In this document: piece by piece, positions 39,838-48,696 of the stretch | Position numbering within the stretch: position 1 is the stretch's first letter | Layout of the letters: each line of letters opens with the position of its first letter | NCBI RefSeq assembly: GCF_018324205.1 | Contig: NZ_AP023356.1 | Span: 5,376,001-5,440,000 of the forward strand | Length of the DNA stretch: 64,000 nucleotides | Direction of reading: 5' to 3' | Origin: Actinoplanes ianthinogenes | GTDB taxonomy: Bacteria > Actinomycetota > Actinomycetes > Mycobacteriales > Micromonosporaceae | Program-made: the position numbers and the translations under genes | The notes under the pieces: model-generated | Databases searched by the model: none | The model's input: the letters and a program-made list of their open reading frames with translations, nothing else | What the model was told of the DNA's origin: nothing

Positions 39838-40481
39838 GCTCGGTTGACATCATCAACGCCGAGGGCGCCAAGGCCGGCTCGGTCGACCTGCCCGCCGGCA
39901 TCTTCGACGCGCAGGCGAACATCCCGCTGATGCACCAGGTCGTCGTGGCCCAGCTGGCCGCGGCCCGCCAGGGTACGCACAAGGCGAAGTCCCGCGGCGA
40001 GGTCGCCGGCGGCGGCAAGAAGCCGTACAAGCAGAAGGGCACCGGTCGCGCCCGTCAGGGCTCGATCCGCGCGCCGCAGTTCACCGGTGGTGGCGTCGTG
40101 CACGGTCCCGTGCCGCGTGACTACAGCCAGCGGACCCCGAAGAAGATGAAGGCTGCCGCTCTGCGTGGCGCCCTCTCCGACCGGGCCCGTGACGGCCGCG
40201 TGTTCGTCGTCGAGTCGTTCGTCACCGGCGAGACGCCGTCGACGAAGGCCGCCGTCGCCACGCTGCGGAAGGTCGCCCAGACCAACAAGATCCTCGTCGT
40301 GCTGGACAGCCAGGACGAGCTGAACTGGATCTCGCTGCGCAACGAGCCGACCGTGCACCTCATCGAGGCCGGCCAGCTCAACACGTACGACGTGCTGGTC
40401 GCCGACGAGGTCGTCTTCACCAAGGTCGCGCTCGACGAGTTCCTGGGCGGGGCCGAGAAGTCCGAGGAGGGCGACAAGTGA
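39834..40481 (+). CDS. rplD: 50S ribosomal protein L4
   Basis: The product has 215 residues from GTG, coupled to rplC by GTGA. The extended loop GGGKKPYKQKGTGRARQGSI lines the peptide exit tunnel, where macrolide resistance mutations fall; it looks wild type. In E. coli L4 autoregulates the S10 operon through the leader; whether that holds here is unknown. Confidence 0.97.
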   Translation: MSSVDIINAEGAKAGSVDLPAGIFDAQANIPLMHQVVVAQLAAARQGTHKAKSRGEVAGGGKKPYKQKGTGRARQGSIRAPQFTGGGVVHGPVPRDYSQRTPKKMKAAALRGALSDRARDGRVFVVESFVTGETPSTKAAVATLRKVAQTNKILVVLDSQDELNWISLRNEPTVHLIEAGQLNTYDVLVADEVVFTKVALDEFLGGAEKSEEGDK

Positions 40482-40780
40482 GCACGATCGCCGACCCGCG
40501 CGACATCATCGTCGCCCCGGTGGTCTCCGAGAAGAGCTACAGCGTTCTCGACCAGAACTGGTACACGTTCCTCGTCCACCCGGACGCGAACAAGACCCAG
40601 ATCAAGATCGCGATCCAGCAGATCTTCAACGTCCGCGTGCTGACGGTGAACACCGCGAACCGCGAGGGCAAGCGCAAGCGCACCCGGACCGGCTTCGGTC
40701 AGCGCAAGGCGACCAAGCGCGCGATGGTGAAGCTGGCTGACGGTGACCGTATCGAGGCCTTCGGCGGCCCGGTCAGCTAA
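40478..40780 (+). CDS. rplW: 50S ribosomal protein L23
   Basis: The product has 100 residues from GTG, overlapping rplD by four bases. It starts STIADPRDIIVAPVVSEKSY and has NKTQIKIAIQQIFNVRVLTV with the basic loop REGKRKRTRTGFGQRKATKR. L23 lies at the tunnel exit and docks trigger factor and SRP. Confidence 0.97.
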   Translation: MSTIADPRDIIVAPVVSEKSYSVLDQNWYTFLVHPDANKTQIKIAIQQIFNVRVLTVNTANREGKRKRTRTGFGQRKATKRAMVKLADGDRIEAFGGPVS

Positions 40781-40794
40781 GGGGTTTGTGAATC

Positions 40795-41634
40795 ATGGCA
40801 ATCCGTAAGTACAAGCCGACCACGCCGGGCCGCCGCGGCTCGAGCGTCGCCGACTTCGCCGAGATCACCCGGTCGACGCCGGAGAAGTCTCTGCTGGTCC
40901 CGCTGCCCAAGAAGGGTGGCCGCAACGTCCACGGTCGCATCACCACGCGGCACCAGGGCGGTGGCCACAAGCGGCAGTACCGGCTGATCGACTTCAAGCG
41001 GAACGACAAGGACGGCGTGCCGGCCAAGGTCGCTCACATCGAGTACGACCCGAACCGCACCTCGCGCATCGCGCTGTTGCACTACGCGGACGGTGAGAAG
41101 CGCTACATCCTGGCGCCGAAGGACCTGAAGCAGGGCGACCGCATCGAGTCGGGCGTGGGCGCGGACATCAAGCCGGGCAACAACCTGCCCCTGCGCAACA
41201 TCCCGGTCGGTACGACGATCCACGGCGTGGAGCTTCGTCCCGGCGGTGGAGCCAAGCTGGCCCGCTCGGCCGGCGTCGGCATCCAGCTGCTCGGCCGTGA
41301 GGGCGCGTACGCCACGCTGCGTATGCCCTCCGGTGAGATCCGTCGCGTCGACGTGCGCTGCCGCGCCACCGTCGGCGAGATCGGCAACGCCGAGCAGTCG
41401 AACATCAACTGGGGTAAGGCCGGCCGTATGCGGTGGAAGGGCAAGCGCCCGACCGTCCGTGGTGTCGCCATGAACCCCGTCGACCACCCGCACGGTGGTG
41501 GTGAGGGTAAGACCTCCGGTGGTCGTCACCCGGTCAACCCGGCTGGTAAGCCGGAGGGCCGTACCCGCCGCAAGGGCCAGGAGAGCGACAAGCTGATCGT
41601 TCGCCGCCGCTACGCCACCCGCAAGCGCGGGTAA
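40795..41634 (+). CDS. rplB: 50S ribosomal protein L2
   Basis: The product has 279 residues, starting AIRKYKPTTPGRRGSSVADF. The universally conserved MNPVDHPHGGGEGKTSGGRH segment near the C-terminus, with the His essential for peptidyl transfer, is present. It follows rplW by 14 bases in the S10 operon. Confidence 0.98.
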   Translation: MAIRKYKPTTPGRRGSSVADFAEITRSTPEKSLLVPLPKKGGRNVHGRITTRHQGGGHKRQYRLIDFKRNDKDGVPAKVAHIEYDPNRTSRIALLHYADGEKRYILAPKDLKQGDRIESGVGADIKPGNNLPLRNIPVGTTIHGVELRPGGGAKLARSAGVGIQLLGREGAYATLRMPSGEIRRVDVRCRATVGEIGNAEQSNINWGKAGRMRWKGKRPTVRGVAMNPVDHPHGGGEGKTSGGRHPVNPAGKPEGRTRRKGQESDKLIVRRRYATRKRG

Positions 41635-41647
41635 CGGGAGTTAAAAG

Positions 41648-41929
41648 ATGCCTCGCAGCCTGAAGAAGGGCCCGTTCGTCGACGACCACCTGCTCAAGAA
41701 GGTGGAAGTTCAGAACGAGAAGAACTCGAAGAACGTCATCAAGACCTGGTCGCGGCGTTCGACCATCATCCCGGACATGCTCGGGCACACGATCGCCGTG
41801 CACGACGGGCGCAAGCACGTCCCGGTGTTCGTCACCGAGGCGATGGTCGGGCACAAGCTCGGCGAGTTCGCTCTGACCCGCACGTTCAAGGGTCACGAGA
41901 AGGACGACCGCAAGAGCCGTCGTCGCTAA
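41648..41929 (+). CDS. rpsS: 30S ribosomal protein S19
   Basis: The product has 93 residues, starting PRSLKKGPFVDDHLLKKVEV. It contains TWSRRSTIIPDMLGHTIAVH and KLGEFALTRTFKGHEKDDRK. S19 contacts the A-site tRNA and bridges to the large subunit. Confidence 0.97.
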   Translation: MPRSLKKGPFVDDHLLKKVEVQNEKNSKNVIKTWSRRSTIIPDMLGHTIAVHDGRKHVPVFVTEAMVGHKLGEFALTRTFKGHEKDDRKSRRR

Positions 41930-41966
41930 GCAGATACACGGATTAGAGGATTTAGGAGCTACAGCG

Positions 41967-42425
41967 ATGCCAGCAAAGGGCGACGCTCCGGTGCTTCCGG
42001 GCGCGCGGGCGATTGCGCGACACGTGCGCCTCTCGCCGACCAAGGCGCGCCGGGTGGTCAACCTCGTTCGTGGTCTGCCCGCGAAGGAGGCGTTGATTGT
42101 CCTGCAGTTCGCGCCGCAGGCCGCCAGCGAGCAGGTCTACAAGGTGCTTGCCAGCGCCGTTGCGAACGCGGAGAACAACGAGCGGCTCGACCCCGACGCC
42201 CTCCTCGTGAGCGAGGCGTTCGTCGACGAGGGTCCCACGCTCAAGCGGTTCCGTCCGCGGGCGCAGGGCCGGGCGTACCGGATCCGCAAGCGCACGTGTC
42301 ACATCACTATCGCGGTCGAGGCGGTCCAGACGGCCCGCCCGGCGAAGAAGGCCGCGGCGAAGAAGGCCGACAAGGCCGCTGAGCCGGCTGCCGCCGAGTC
42401 CCAGAGCACGGAGGGTGCCGAGTAA
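41967..42425 (+). CDS. rplV: 50S ribosomal protein L22
   Basis: The product has 152 residues. The globular part has ARHVRLSPTKARRVVNLVRG and the tunnel hairpin GPTLKRFRPRAQGRAYRIRK; the C-terminus is extended by about 35 Ala/Lys/Glu-rich residues, common in actinobacteria. The stop shares one base with the rpsC start. Confidence 0.97.
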   Translation: MPAKGDAPVLPGARAIARHVRLSPTKARRVVNLVRGLPAKEALIVLQFAPQAASEQVYKVLASAVANAENNERLDPDALLVSEAFVDEGPTLKRFRPRAQGRAYRIRKRTCHITIAVEAVQTARPAKKAAAKKADKAAEPAAAESQSTEGAE

Positions 42426-43252
42426 TGGGTCAGAAGGTTCACCCCACCGGGTTCCGCCTCGGCATCTCCACCGACTGGAAGAGCCGCTGGTTCGCGGACA
42501 AGCTCTACAAGGACTACATCGGCGAGGACGTCAAGATCCGCCGCATGATGTCCAAGGGCCTCGAGCGTGCCGGCATCTCCAAGGTGGACATCGAGCGGAC
42601 CCGCGACCGGGTTCGGGTCGACATCCACACCGCCCGGCCGGGCATCGTCATCGGCCGTAAGGGTGCGGAGGCGGACCGGATCCGCGGCGAGCTCGAGAAG
42701 CTCACCGGCAAGCAGGTCCAGCTGAACATCCTCGAGGTGAAGAGCCCCGAGTCGGACGCTCAGCTGGTGGCGCAGGGCGTCGCCGAGCAGCTGTCCTCCC
42801 GGGTCAGCTTCCGGCGGGCGATGCGCAAGGCCATGCAGTCGGCCATGAAGAACCCGATCTGCAAGGGCATCCGGGTGCAGGTCTCCGGCCGTCTCGGCGG
42901 CGCGGAGATGAGCCGCACGGAGTTCTACCGTGAGGGTCGCGTTCCGCTGCACACGCTGCGGGCGAACATCGAGTACGGCTTCTTCGAGGCGCGTACCACG
43001 TTCGGCCGGATCGGCGTGAAGGTCTGGATCTACAAGGGCGACGCCGTTCCGGGTCGCGAGGTCGTCACCGAGGCTCCCGCGCGTCCGCGCCGGGACCGCG
43101 CTGACCGTCCCGAGCGTCCGCGTCGTGGCCGTTCCGGTTCGTCCGGCACGACCGCGGGCGGCACCGAGGCCGGCCGCGCGGCTCAGGCCGCGGCGACCGC
43201 CGATGACACCGCCGCTGCTCCGGCTGCGGCCGAAACGCAGCAGGAGGGCTGA
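42425..43252 (+). CDS. rpsC: 30S ribosomal protein S3
   Basis: The product has 275 residues. It starts GQKVHPTGFRLGISTDWKSR; the KH domain has GIVIGRKGAEADRIRGELEK. After about residue 215 comes a low-complexity tail rich in Arg, Pro, Ala and Thr, typical of high-GC actinobacteria. S3 forms the mRNA entry channel with S4 and S5. Confidence 0.97.
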   Translation: MGQKVHPTGFRLGISTDWKSRWFADKLYKDYIGEDVKIRRMMSKGLERAGISKVDIERTRDRVRVDIHTARPGIVIGRKGAEADRIRGELEKLTGKQVQLNILEVKSPESDAQLVAQGVAEQLSSRVSFRRAMRKAMQSAMKNPICKGIRVQVSGRLGGAEMSRTEFYREGRVPLHTLRANIEYGFFEARTTFGRIGVKVWIYKGDAVPGREVVTEAPARPRRDRADRPERPRRGRSGSSGTTAGGTEAGRAAQAAATADDTAAAPAAAETQQEG

Positions 43253-43255
43253 CCT

Positions 43256-43681
43256 GTGCTGATGCCCCGTAAGCCCCCAAAGGGCTTCCGTAAGCCGCAC
43301 CACCCGGACCGCCACGGCGCGTCCAAGGGTGGCAACCGGGTCGTCTTCGGTGAGTTCGGTATCCAGGCTCTCGAGCCGGCGTACGTGACGAACCGGCAGA
43401 TCGAGTCGGCTCGTATCGCCATGACCCGTCACATCAAGCGTGGCGGCAAGGTCTGGATCTCGATCTTCCCGGACCAGGCACTGACCAAGAAGCCCGCCGA
43501 GACCCGCATGGGTTCCGGTAAGGGTTCTCCCGAGTGGTGGGTGGCGAACGTCAAGCCGGGCCGCATTCTCTTCGAGATGTCGTTCCCGAACGAGACGGTC
43601 GCGCGTGAGGCGATGCGCCGCGCGATCCACAAGCTCCCGATGAAGTGCCGCATCGTGACGCGCGAAGTGGGTGAAAGCTGA
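43256..43681 (+). CDS. rplP: 50S ribosomal protein L16
   Basis: The product has 141 residues from GTG. It starts MLMPRKPPKGFRKPHHPDRH and has GKVWISIFPDQALTKKPAET, MGSGKGSPEWWVANVKPGRI and the C-terminal helix. L16 shapes the A-site tRNA channel. The stop overlaps the rpmC start. Confidence 0.97.
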   Translation: MLMPRKPPKGFRKPHHPDRHGASKGGNRVVFGEFGIQALEPAYVTNRQIESARIAMTRHIKRGGKVWISIFPDQALTKKPAETRMGSGKGSPEWWVANVKPGRILFEMSFPNETVAREAMRRAIHKLPMKCRIVTREVGES

Positions 43682-43914
43682 TGGCAGCGGGCGTTAAGGC
43701 AGCCGAGCTCCGCGAACTCTCCGAGGAGGAGCTGGTCGCGAAGCTGCGGGAGGCCAAGGCGGAGCTGTTCAACCTTCGCGTGCAGCGCGCGACCGGCCAG
43801 CTCGACAATCACCGTCGGCTGCAGGTCGTCCGCAAGGACGTCGCGAAGATCTACACGATCATGCGTGAGCGTGAGCTTGGTCTCTCGGTCGCGCCGGATG
43901 AGGTGACGGCATGA
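43681..43914 (+). CDS. rpmC: 50S ribosomal protein L29
   Basis: The product has 77 residues: two helices with LRELSEEELVAKLREAKAEL and FNLRVQRATGQLDNHRRLQV. L29 lies near L23 at the tunnel exit. It overlaps both rplP and rpsQ. Confidence 0.97.
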   Translation: MAAGVKAAELRELSEEELVAKLREAKAELFNLRVQRATGQLDNHRRLQVVRKDVAKIYTIMRERELGLSVAPDEVTA

Positions 43915-44186
43915 GTGAGAACACCACCACCGCTCCGCGCGCTCAGCGCAAGGTGCGTGAGGGTCTCGTGGTCAGCGACAAGATGGACAAGACCGTCGTC
44001 GTCGAGGTCGAGGACCGGGTCAAGCACGCGCTGTACGGCAAGGTCATCCGCCGTACCCGCAAGCTGAAGGTGCACGACGAGCAGAACGCCGCCGGCATCG
44101 GCGACCGGGTTTCGATCATGGAGACCCGTCCGCTCTCCGCCACCAAGCGGTGGCGGATCGTGGAGATCCTCGAAAAGGCCAAGTGA
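43911..44186 (+). CDS. rpsQ: 30S ribosomal protein S17
   Basis: The product has 91 residues. The OB fold reads VREGLVVSDKMDKTVVVEVE and HALYGKVIRRTRKLKVHDEQ, with METRPLSATKRWRIVEILEK at the end. It is the last gene of the S10 operon; a 91-base spacer follows before rplN. Confidence 0.97.
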   Translation: MSENTTTAPRAQRKVREGLVVSDKMDKTVVVEVEDRVKHALYGKVIRRTRKLKVHDEQNAAGIGDRVSIMETRPLSATKRWRIVEILEKAK

Positions 44187-44277
44187 GTACGCTGGGCCGG
44201 CTACGGCCGGCCCAGCGGACCATCGTTCCGCCAAGCTTCGGTTGTTTCCGGAGAACTGGCAGACATAGGAGACAGAC

Positions 44278-44646
44278 GTGATCCAGCAGGAGTCGCGACT
44301 GCGCGTCGCCGACAACACGGGTGCCCGGGAGATCCTGTGCATCCGGGTGCTCGGTGGCTCCGGTCGCCGTTACGCGAGCATCGGCGACGTCATCGTGGCC
44401 ACGGTCAAGGACGCCATCCCCGGCGCCGGTGTGAAGAAGGGTGACGTCGTCAAGGCGGTCGTCGTCCGCACCAGCAAGGAGCGGCGTCGTCCGGACGGCT
44501 CGTACATCCGCTTCGACGAGAACGCCGCCGTCATCATCAAGGACGGCGGGGACCCCCGCGGTACCCGCATCTTCGGCCCGGTCGGCCGCGAGCTGCGCGA
44601 CAAGCGGTTCATGAAGATCATCAGCCTGGCGCCGGAGGTGCTCTGA
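44278..44646 (+). CDS. rplN: 50S ribosomal protein L14
   Basis: The product has 122 residues from GTG, the standard length. It starts MIQQESRLRVADNTGAREIL and includes the L14 signature DENAAVIIKDGGDPRGTRIF. It opens the spc gene group (rplN to rplO). Confidence 0.97.
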   Translation: MIQQESRLRVADNTGAREILCIRVLGGSGRRYASIGDVIVATVKDAIPGAGVKKGDVVKAVVVRTSKERRRPDGSYIRFDENAAVIIKDGGDPRGTRIFGPVGRELRDKRFMKIISLAPEVL

Positions 44647-44648
44647 CC

Positions 44649-44963
44649 GTGAAGATCAAGAAGGGCGACACGGTCGTCGTCATCGCCGGCAAGGACAAGG
44701 GTGCCAAGGGTAAGGTCATCGCGGCCTTCCCGCGGCAGGACAAGGTCCTGGTCGAGGGCGTCAACCGGGTCAAGAAGCACGAACGCATCCGCACCACCCA
44801 GCGTGGTTCGAAGACCGGTGGCATCGTCACGCAGGAAGCCGCGATCCACATCTCCAACGTCCAGATCCTGGACGACCAGGGGAAGCCGACCCGGATCGGT
44901 TACCGGATCGACGAGAACGGCGCCAAGGTCCGTATCGCGCGTACGACCGGTAAGGAACTGTGA
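44649..44963 (+). CDS. rplX: 50S ribosomal protein L24
   Basis: The product has 104 residues from GTG. The KOW motif is KKGDTVVVIAGKDKGAKGKV, followed by VEGVNRVKKHERIRTTQRGS. L24 initiates large-subunit assembly. It begins two bases after rplN and overlaps rplE by one base. Confidence 0.97.
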   Translation: MKIKKGDTVVVIAGKDKGAKGKVIAAFPRQDKVLVEGVNRVKKHERIRTTQRGSKTGGIVTQEAAIHISNVQILDDQGKPTRIGYRIDENGAKVRIARTTGKEL

Positions 44964-45532
44964 TGACTGCCGCCACTGAGACGAAGACGCTGCCGCGTCT
45001 GAAGAGCAAGTACCGGGCCGAGGTCATCCCGGCGCTCCAGGAGCAGCACAAGTACGCCAACCCCATGCAGATCCCCGGCCTGGTCAAGGTCGTCGTGAAC
45101 ATGGGTGTCGGCGAGGCTGCCCGGGACGCCAAGCTGATTGACGGCGCGGTCCGCGACCTGACCACGATCACCGGTCAGAAGCCGCTGGTTCGCCGGGCGA
45201 CCAAGTCCATCGCGCAGTTCAAGCTCCGCGAGGGCATGCCGATCGGCGCCAAGGTCACCCTGCGTGGCGACCGGATGTGGGAGTTCCTGGACCGGCTGCT
45301 GTCCATCTCGCTGCCGCGTATCCGTGACTTCCGTGGCCTCGACGGCCGCAAGCTGGACGGTCACGGCAACTACACCTTCGGCCTGACCGAGCAGTCGGTG
45401 TTCCACGAGATCGATCAGGACAAGATCGACCGGCCGCGGGGCATGGACATCACGATCGTCACGACGGCCACCACCGACGACGAGGGCCGGGCGCTGCTGA
45501 AGCTCCTGGGCTTCCCGTTCAAGGAGAACTGA
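44963..45532 (+). CDS. rplE: 50S ribosomal protein L5
   Basis: The product has 189 residues from ATG 44963 (AAGGA six bases upstream); the adjacent GTG at 44960 would add one residue. It contains IPGLVKVVVNMGVGEAARDA, QKPLVRRATKSIAQFKLREG and IFVTTATTDDEG-like end residues. L5 binds 5S rRNA and the P-site tRNA. Confidence 0.97.
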   Translation: MTAATETKTLPRLKSKYRAEVIPALQEQHKYANPMQIPGLVKVVVNMGVGEAARDAKLIDGAVRDLTTITGQKPLVRRATKSIAQFKLREGMPIGAKVTLRGDRMWEFLDRLLSISLPRIRDFRGLDGRKLDGHGNYTFGLTEQSVFHEIDQDKIDRPRGMDITIVTTATTDDEGRALLKLLGFPFKEN

Positions 45533-45534
45533 GC

Positions 45535-45720
45535 ATGGCTAAGAAGGCGCTGATTCTCAAGGCGGCCGCGAAGCCGAAGTTCGCCGTGCGCGCTTACACC
45601 CGCTGCCAGAAGTGCGGTCGCCCGCACTCGGTCTACCGCAAGTTCGGCCTGTGCCGGGTTTGCGTGCGGGACATGGCTCACCGCGGTGAGCTGCCCGGCG
45701 TGTCCAAGGCCTCCTGGTAA
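45535..45720 (+). CDS. rpsZ: 30S ribosomal protein S14, zinc-binding type Z
   Basis: The product has 61 residues. Cys24, Cys27, Cys40 and Cys43 form the zinc site, in RCQKCGRPH and LCRVCVRDM. This is the primary, zinc-containing S14 of actinobacteria; many species have a zinc-free paralogue elsewhere. It follows rplE by two bases, and 125 bases without a gene precede rpsH. Confidence 0.97.
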   Translation: MAKKALILKAAAKPKFAVRAYTRCQKCGRPHSVYRKFGLCRVCVRDMAHRGELPGVSKASW

Positions 45721-45845
45721 CCCCCGTCCAACCGCCCCACCCGCCGCCCTTAAGCGGACCTTACGGGCTGTTAACTGAAATACCGCTTCGCCGTAGGCCT
45801 GGCGTCACAACCGGGAACCCCGGCGAGAAAGGTTGACGAATACCC

Positions 45846-46253
45846 ATGACGATGACGGACCCGATCGCAGACATGCTGACGCGTCTGCGCAACGCCAACC
45901 AGGCGTACCACGACAAGGTGACCATGCCGTACTCGAAGATCAAGGCGAACATCGCCGAGGTCCTCAAGGCGGAGGGTTACATCGCGTCGTGGACGTCTGA
46001 GGAGCCCGAGGAGGGCGCGGTCGGCAAGCGTCTGGTCGTTGAGCTCAAGTACGGCCAGAACCGCGAGCGCAGCCTCGCCGGCATCAAGCGCGTCTCGAAG
46101 CCGGGCCTGCGGGTGTACGCCAAGTCCGACGAGCTGCCGCGCGTGCTCGGTGGTCTCGGTGTCGCGATCATTTCGACGTCCCAGGGACTGCTGACCGACA
46201 AGCAGGCCCGCAAGCGGAGCGTTGGCGGGGAAGTCCTCGCCTTCGTCTGGTAA
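45846..46253 (+). CDS. rpsH: 30S ribosomal protein S8
   Basis: The product has 135 residues from the first of two in-frame ATG codons (45846, 45852). It starts MTMTDPIADMLTRLRNANQA and ends with ISTSQGLLTDKQARKRSVGG and EVLAFVW, the S8 signature. S8 binds central 16S rRNA and is the spc operon repressor in E. coli. Confidence 0.97.
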   Translation: MTMTDPIADMLTRLRNANQAYHDKVTMPYSKIKANIAEVLKAEGYIASWTSEEPEEGAVGKRLVVELKYGQNRERSLAGIKRVSKPGLRVYAKSDELPRVLGGLGVAIISTSQGLLTDKQARKRSVGGEVLAFVW

Positions 46254-46267
46254 CTGGAGACTTAGAC

Positions 46268-46807
46268 ATGTCGCGAATCGGACGTAAGTCGATCCCGGTC
46301 CCGGCCGGCGTCGACGTCACCATCACGGGGCAGACCGTCAAGGTCAAGGGCCCCAAGGGCGAGCTCACGCACACCGTGGCCGAGCCGATCACGGTGTCCC
46401 AGGAGGGCGCCGAACTGGTCGTCAACCGCCCGAACGACGAGCGCAAGGCCAAGGAGCTGCACGGTCTCTCGCGCACCCTGGTCGCCAACATGATCGTCGG
46501 TGTGACCGAGGGCTACAAGAAGACCCTCGAGATCAACGGCACCGGTTACCGTGTCACCGCCAAGGGCAAGGACCTGGAGTTCGCTCTGGGCTTCTCGCAC
46601 CCGGTGAACATCGTGCCGCCGGCGGGCATCAGCTTCTCCGTGGAGAAGCCGACCCAGTTCACCGTGTCGGGCATCGACAAGCAGCTGGTCGGCGAGGTCG
46701 CCGCCAACATCCGGAAGATCCGCCCGCCGGAGCCCTACAAGGGCAAGGGCGTGAAGTACCAGGGTGAGGTCATCCGCCGCAAGGCTGGAAAGGCAGGTAA
46801 GAAGTGA
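46268..46807 (+). CDS. rplF: 50S ribosomal protein L6
   Basis: The product has 179 residues, starting SRIGRKSIPVPAGVDVTITG, with the two repeated L6 folds and the signature PEPYKGKGVKYQGEVIRRKA. It lies near the sarcin-ricin loop. It overlaps rplR by four bases. Confidence 0.97.
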   Translation: MSRIGRKSIPVPAGVDVTITGQTVKVKGPKGELTHTVAEPITVSQEGAELVVNRPNDERKAKELHGLSRTLVANMIVGVTEGYKKTLEINGTGYRVTAKGKDLEFALGFSHPVNIVPPAGISFSVEKPTQFTVSGIDKQLVGEVAANIRKIRPPEPYKGKGVKYQGEVIRRKAGKAGKK

Positions 46808-47199
46808 CCGCCACGCTGCTCAAGCGCCGCAATGGCGGCGGTGTCGCCGCGAAGCGTGCCGTTGGCAAGGCGCGTCGGCACTTCCGGGTCCGCAAGAACG
46901 TGCGCGGCACGGCCGAGCGTCCCCGCCTGGTCGTCACCCGGTCCTCGCGGAACATCACCGCGCAGATCATCGACGACCTCAAGGGCCACACGCTGGCTTC
47001 GGCCTCGACCCTCGACACCACGATCCGGGGCACCGAGGGCGACAAGAGCGCGCACGCCGGCAAGGTCGGCACGCTCCTCGCCGAGCGGGCCAAGGCCGCG
47101 GGTATTTCCAAGGTCGTCTTCGACCGCGGTGGCAACAAGTACGCGGGGCGTATCGCCGCGCTTGCGGATGCCGCTCGCGAAGCCGGACTCGAGTTCTAG
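46804..47199 (+). CDS. rplR: 50S ribosomal protein L18
   Basis: The product has 131 residues from GTG. It contains RHFRVRKNVRGTAERPRLVV, RSSRNITAQIIDDLKGHTLA and FDRGGNKYAGRIAALADAAR. L18 binds 5S rRNA with L5. Confidence 0.97.
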   Translation: MTATLLKRRNGGGVAAKRAVGKARRHFRVRKNVRGTAERPRLVVTRSSRNITAQIIDDLKGHTLASASTLDTTIRGTEGDKSAHAGKVGTLLAERAKAAGISKVVFDRGGNKYAGRIAALADAAREAGLEF

Positions 47200-47212
47200 G
47201 AGGAATTGACCA

Positions 47213-47833
47213 ATGCCTGGTCAGCAGCGCCGTGGCGGCGGGTCCGGCGGTAACAGCGAGGGTGGCGGCCGCCGCGACAACCGTCGCGAGGGCGGGCGTA
47301 ACGCTCCCGTCGAGAAGACCCCGCACCTCGAGCGGGTCGTCGCGATCAACCGTGTCGCCAAGGTCGTCAAGGGTGGTCGTCGCTTCAGCTTCACCGCCCT
47401 GGTGATCGTCGGCGACGGTGACGGCACCGTCGGTGTCGGTTACGGAAAGGCCAAGGAGGTGCCCGCGGCGATCGCCAAGGGCGTCGAGGAGGCCAAGAAG
47501 CACTTCTTCAAGGTTCCGCGTATCGGTGCGACCATTCCGCACCCGATCACGGGTGAGGCTGCCGCGGGTGTCGTCCTGCTCAAGCCGGCGTCCGCTGGTA
47601 CCGGTGTCATCGCCGGTGGTCCGGTGCGCGCCGTGCTGGAGTGCGCGGGCATCCACGACATCCTCTCGAAGAGCCTCGGCTCCTCGAACCCGATCAACAT
47701 CGTGCACGCCACCGTGGCGGCGCTGAAGGGCCTCGAGTCCCCGGAGGCGGTTGCGGCTCGCCGTAGCCTCCCGGTCGAGGACGTGGCGCCGGCCGCGATG
47801 CTGGCGGCCCGTGCGGAAGCGGCGGTGCACTGA
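47213..47833 (+). CDS. rpsE: 30S ribosomal protein S5
   Basis: The product has 206 residues. A Gly/Arg-rich N-terminal extension of about 40 residues precedes the core LERVVAINRVAKVVKGGRRF, GDGDGTVGVGYGKAKEVPAA and GGPVRAVLECAGIHDILSKS. S5 acts in decoding fidelity; the spectinomycin loop looks normal. Its stop overlaps the rpmD start. Confidence 0.97.
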   Translation: MPGQQRRGGGSGGNSEGGGRRDNRREGGRNAPVEKTPHLERVVAINRVAKVVKGGRRFSFTALVIVGDGDGTVGVGYGKAKEVPAAIAKGVEEAKKHFFKVPRIGATIPHPITGEAAAGVVLLKPASAGTGVIAGGPVRAVLECAGIHDILSKSLGSSNPINIVHATVAALKGLESPEAVAARRSLPVEDVAPAAMLAARAEAAVH

Positions 47834-48015
47834 TGGCTCGCTTGAAGGTCACCCAGATCCGGTCCGAGATCGGTCGCAAGCAGAACCAGCGGGACTCGCT
47901 GCGTTCGCTCGGGCTGAAGCGGATCAACGATGTGGTGGTCAAGGAGGACCGTCCCGAGATCCGGGGCATGATCTTCGCCGTGAACCACCTCGTCACTGTC
48001 GAGGAGGTCGAGTAA
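47833..48015 (+). CDS. rpmD: 50S ribosomal protein L30
   Basis: The product has 60 residues: LKVTQIRSEIGRKQNQRDSL, then RSLGLKRINDVVVKEDRPEI. This is the standard bacterial L30. It is contiguous with rplO, whose ATG is the next base. Confidence 0.97.
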   Translation: MARLKVTQIRSEIGRKQNQRDSLRSLGLKRINDVVVKEDRPEIRGMIFAVNHLVTVEEVE

Positions 48016-48465
48016 ATGGCGATCAAGATTCATGACCTGAAGCCGGCCCCGGGCGCCAAGACCAAGAAGACCCGCGTGGGTCGTGGTGAGGGCTCCAAGG
48101 GCAAGACGGCCGGTCGCGGTACCAAGGGCACCGGCGCCCGGAAGAACACTCCGGCGTCGTTCGAGGGTGGGCAGATGCCTATCCACATGCGCCTGCCGAA
48201 GATCAAGGGCCTGCGGAACCGCCCGCGCAACAAGGTCGTGTTCCAGGTCGTGAACCTGGACCGGCTTGCCGAGCTGTTCCCGAACGGTGGCGAGGTCGGC
48301 CCGTCCGAGCTCGTCGAGGCCGGTGCGGTCCGCAAGGGCCAGCCGGTCAAGGTCCTGGGCTCGGGCGAGCTGGGCGGCGTGACGCTGACGATTTCGGCGC
48401 ACGCGTTCAGCGAGTCCGCCAAGGAGAAGATCGCAGCCGCTGGTGGTTCCACCACCGAGCTGTGA
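48016..48465 (+). CDS. rplO: 50S ribosomal protein L15
   Basis: The product has 149 residues: KIHDLKPAPGAKTKKTRVGR, the Gly/Lys-rich KGKTAGRGTKGTGARK segment, and GGVTLTISAHAFSESAKEKI. It closes the spc group here; a hairpin and a promoter separate it from secY. Confidence 0.97.
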   Translation: MAIKIHDLKPAPGAKTKKTRVGRGEGSKGKTAGRGTKGTGARKNTPASFEGGQMPIHMRLPKIKGLRNRPRNKVVFQVVNLDRLAELFPNGGEVGPSELVEAGAVRKGQPVKVLGSGELGGVTLTISAHAFSESAKEKIAAAGGSTTEL

Positions 48466-48472
48466 GGCTTGC

Positions 48473-48511
48473 GGGGATGCTCGTCCGGACTCATGTTCGG
48501 CGAGCATCCCC
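48473..48511 (+). terminator. Hairpin after rplO
   Basis: Perfect 11-bp arms (48473-48483 and 48501-48511) with a 17-base loop lie just after the stop. There is no T run. It separates rplO from secY. Confidence 0.6.
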
Positions 48512-48577
48512 TTGTGGCGTTTGACCAGCACTTATGTGATTGGTCGTGACGCAGCGCCGCATGGACGGCTACCGTGG

Positions 48578-48607
48578 CTGACCACGGCTGGCCAAGACTG
48601 TTAGAGT
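48578..48607 (+). promoter_or_regulatory. Promoter for secY-adk-map
   Basis: CTGACC at 48578-48583 and TAGAGT at 48602-48607 are 18 bases apart. Transcription would start about 80 bases before the secY TTG. Confidence 0.5.
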
Positions 48608-48696
48608 CCGTTTCCAGTTAGGGACATCGGTCATCCGGACCGTTGCCCTCCCCCCGTACCGCCGACGTGGCGGTCACCTCGCGCAGGAGGAAGAAG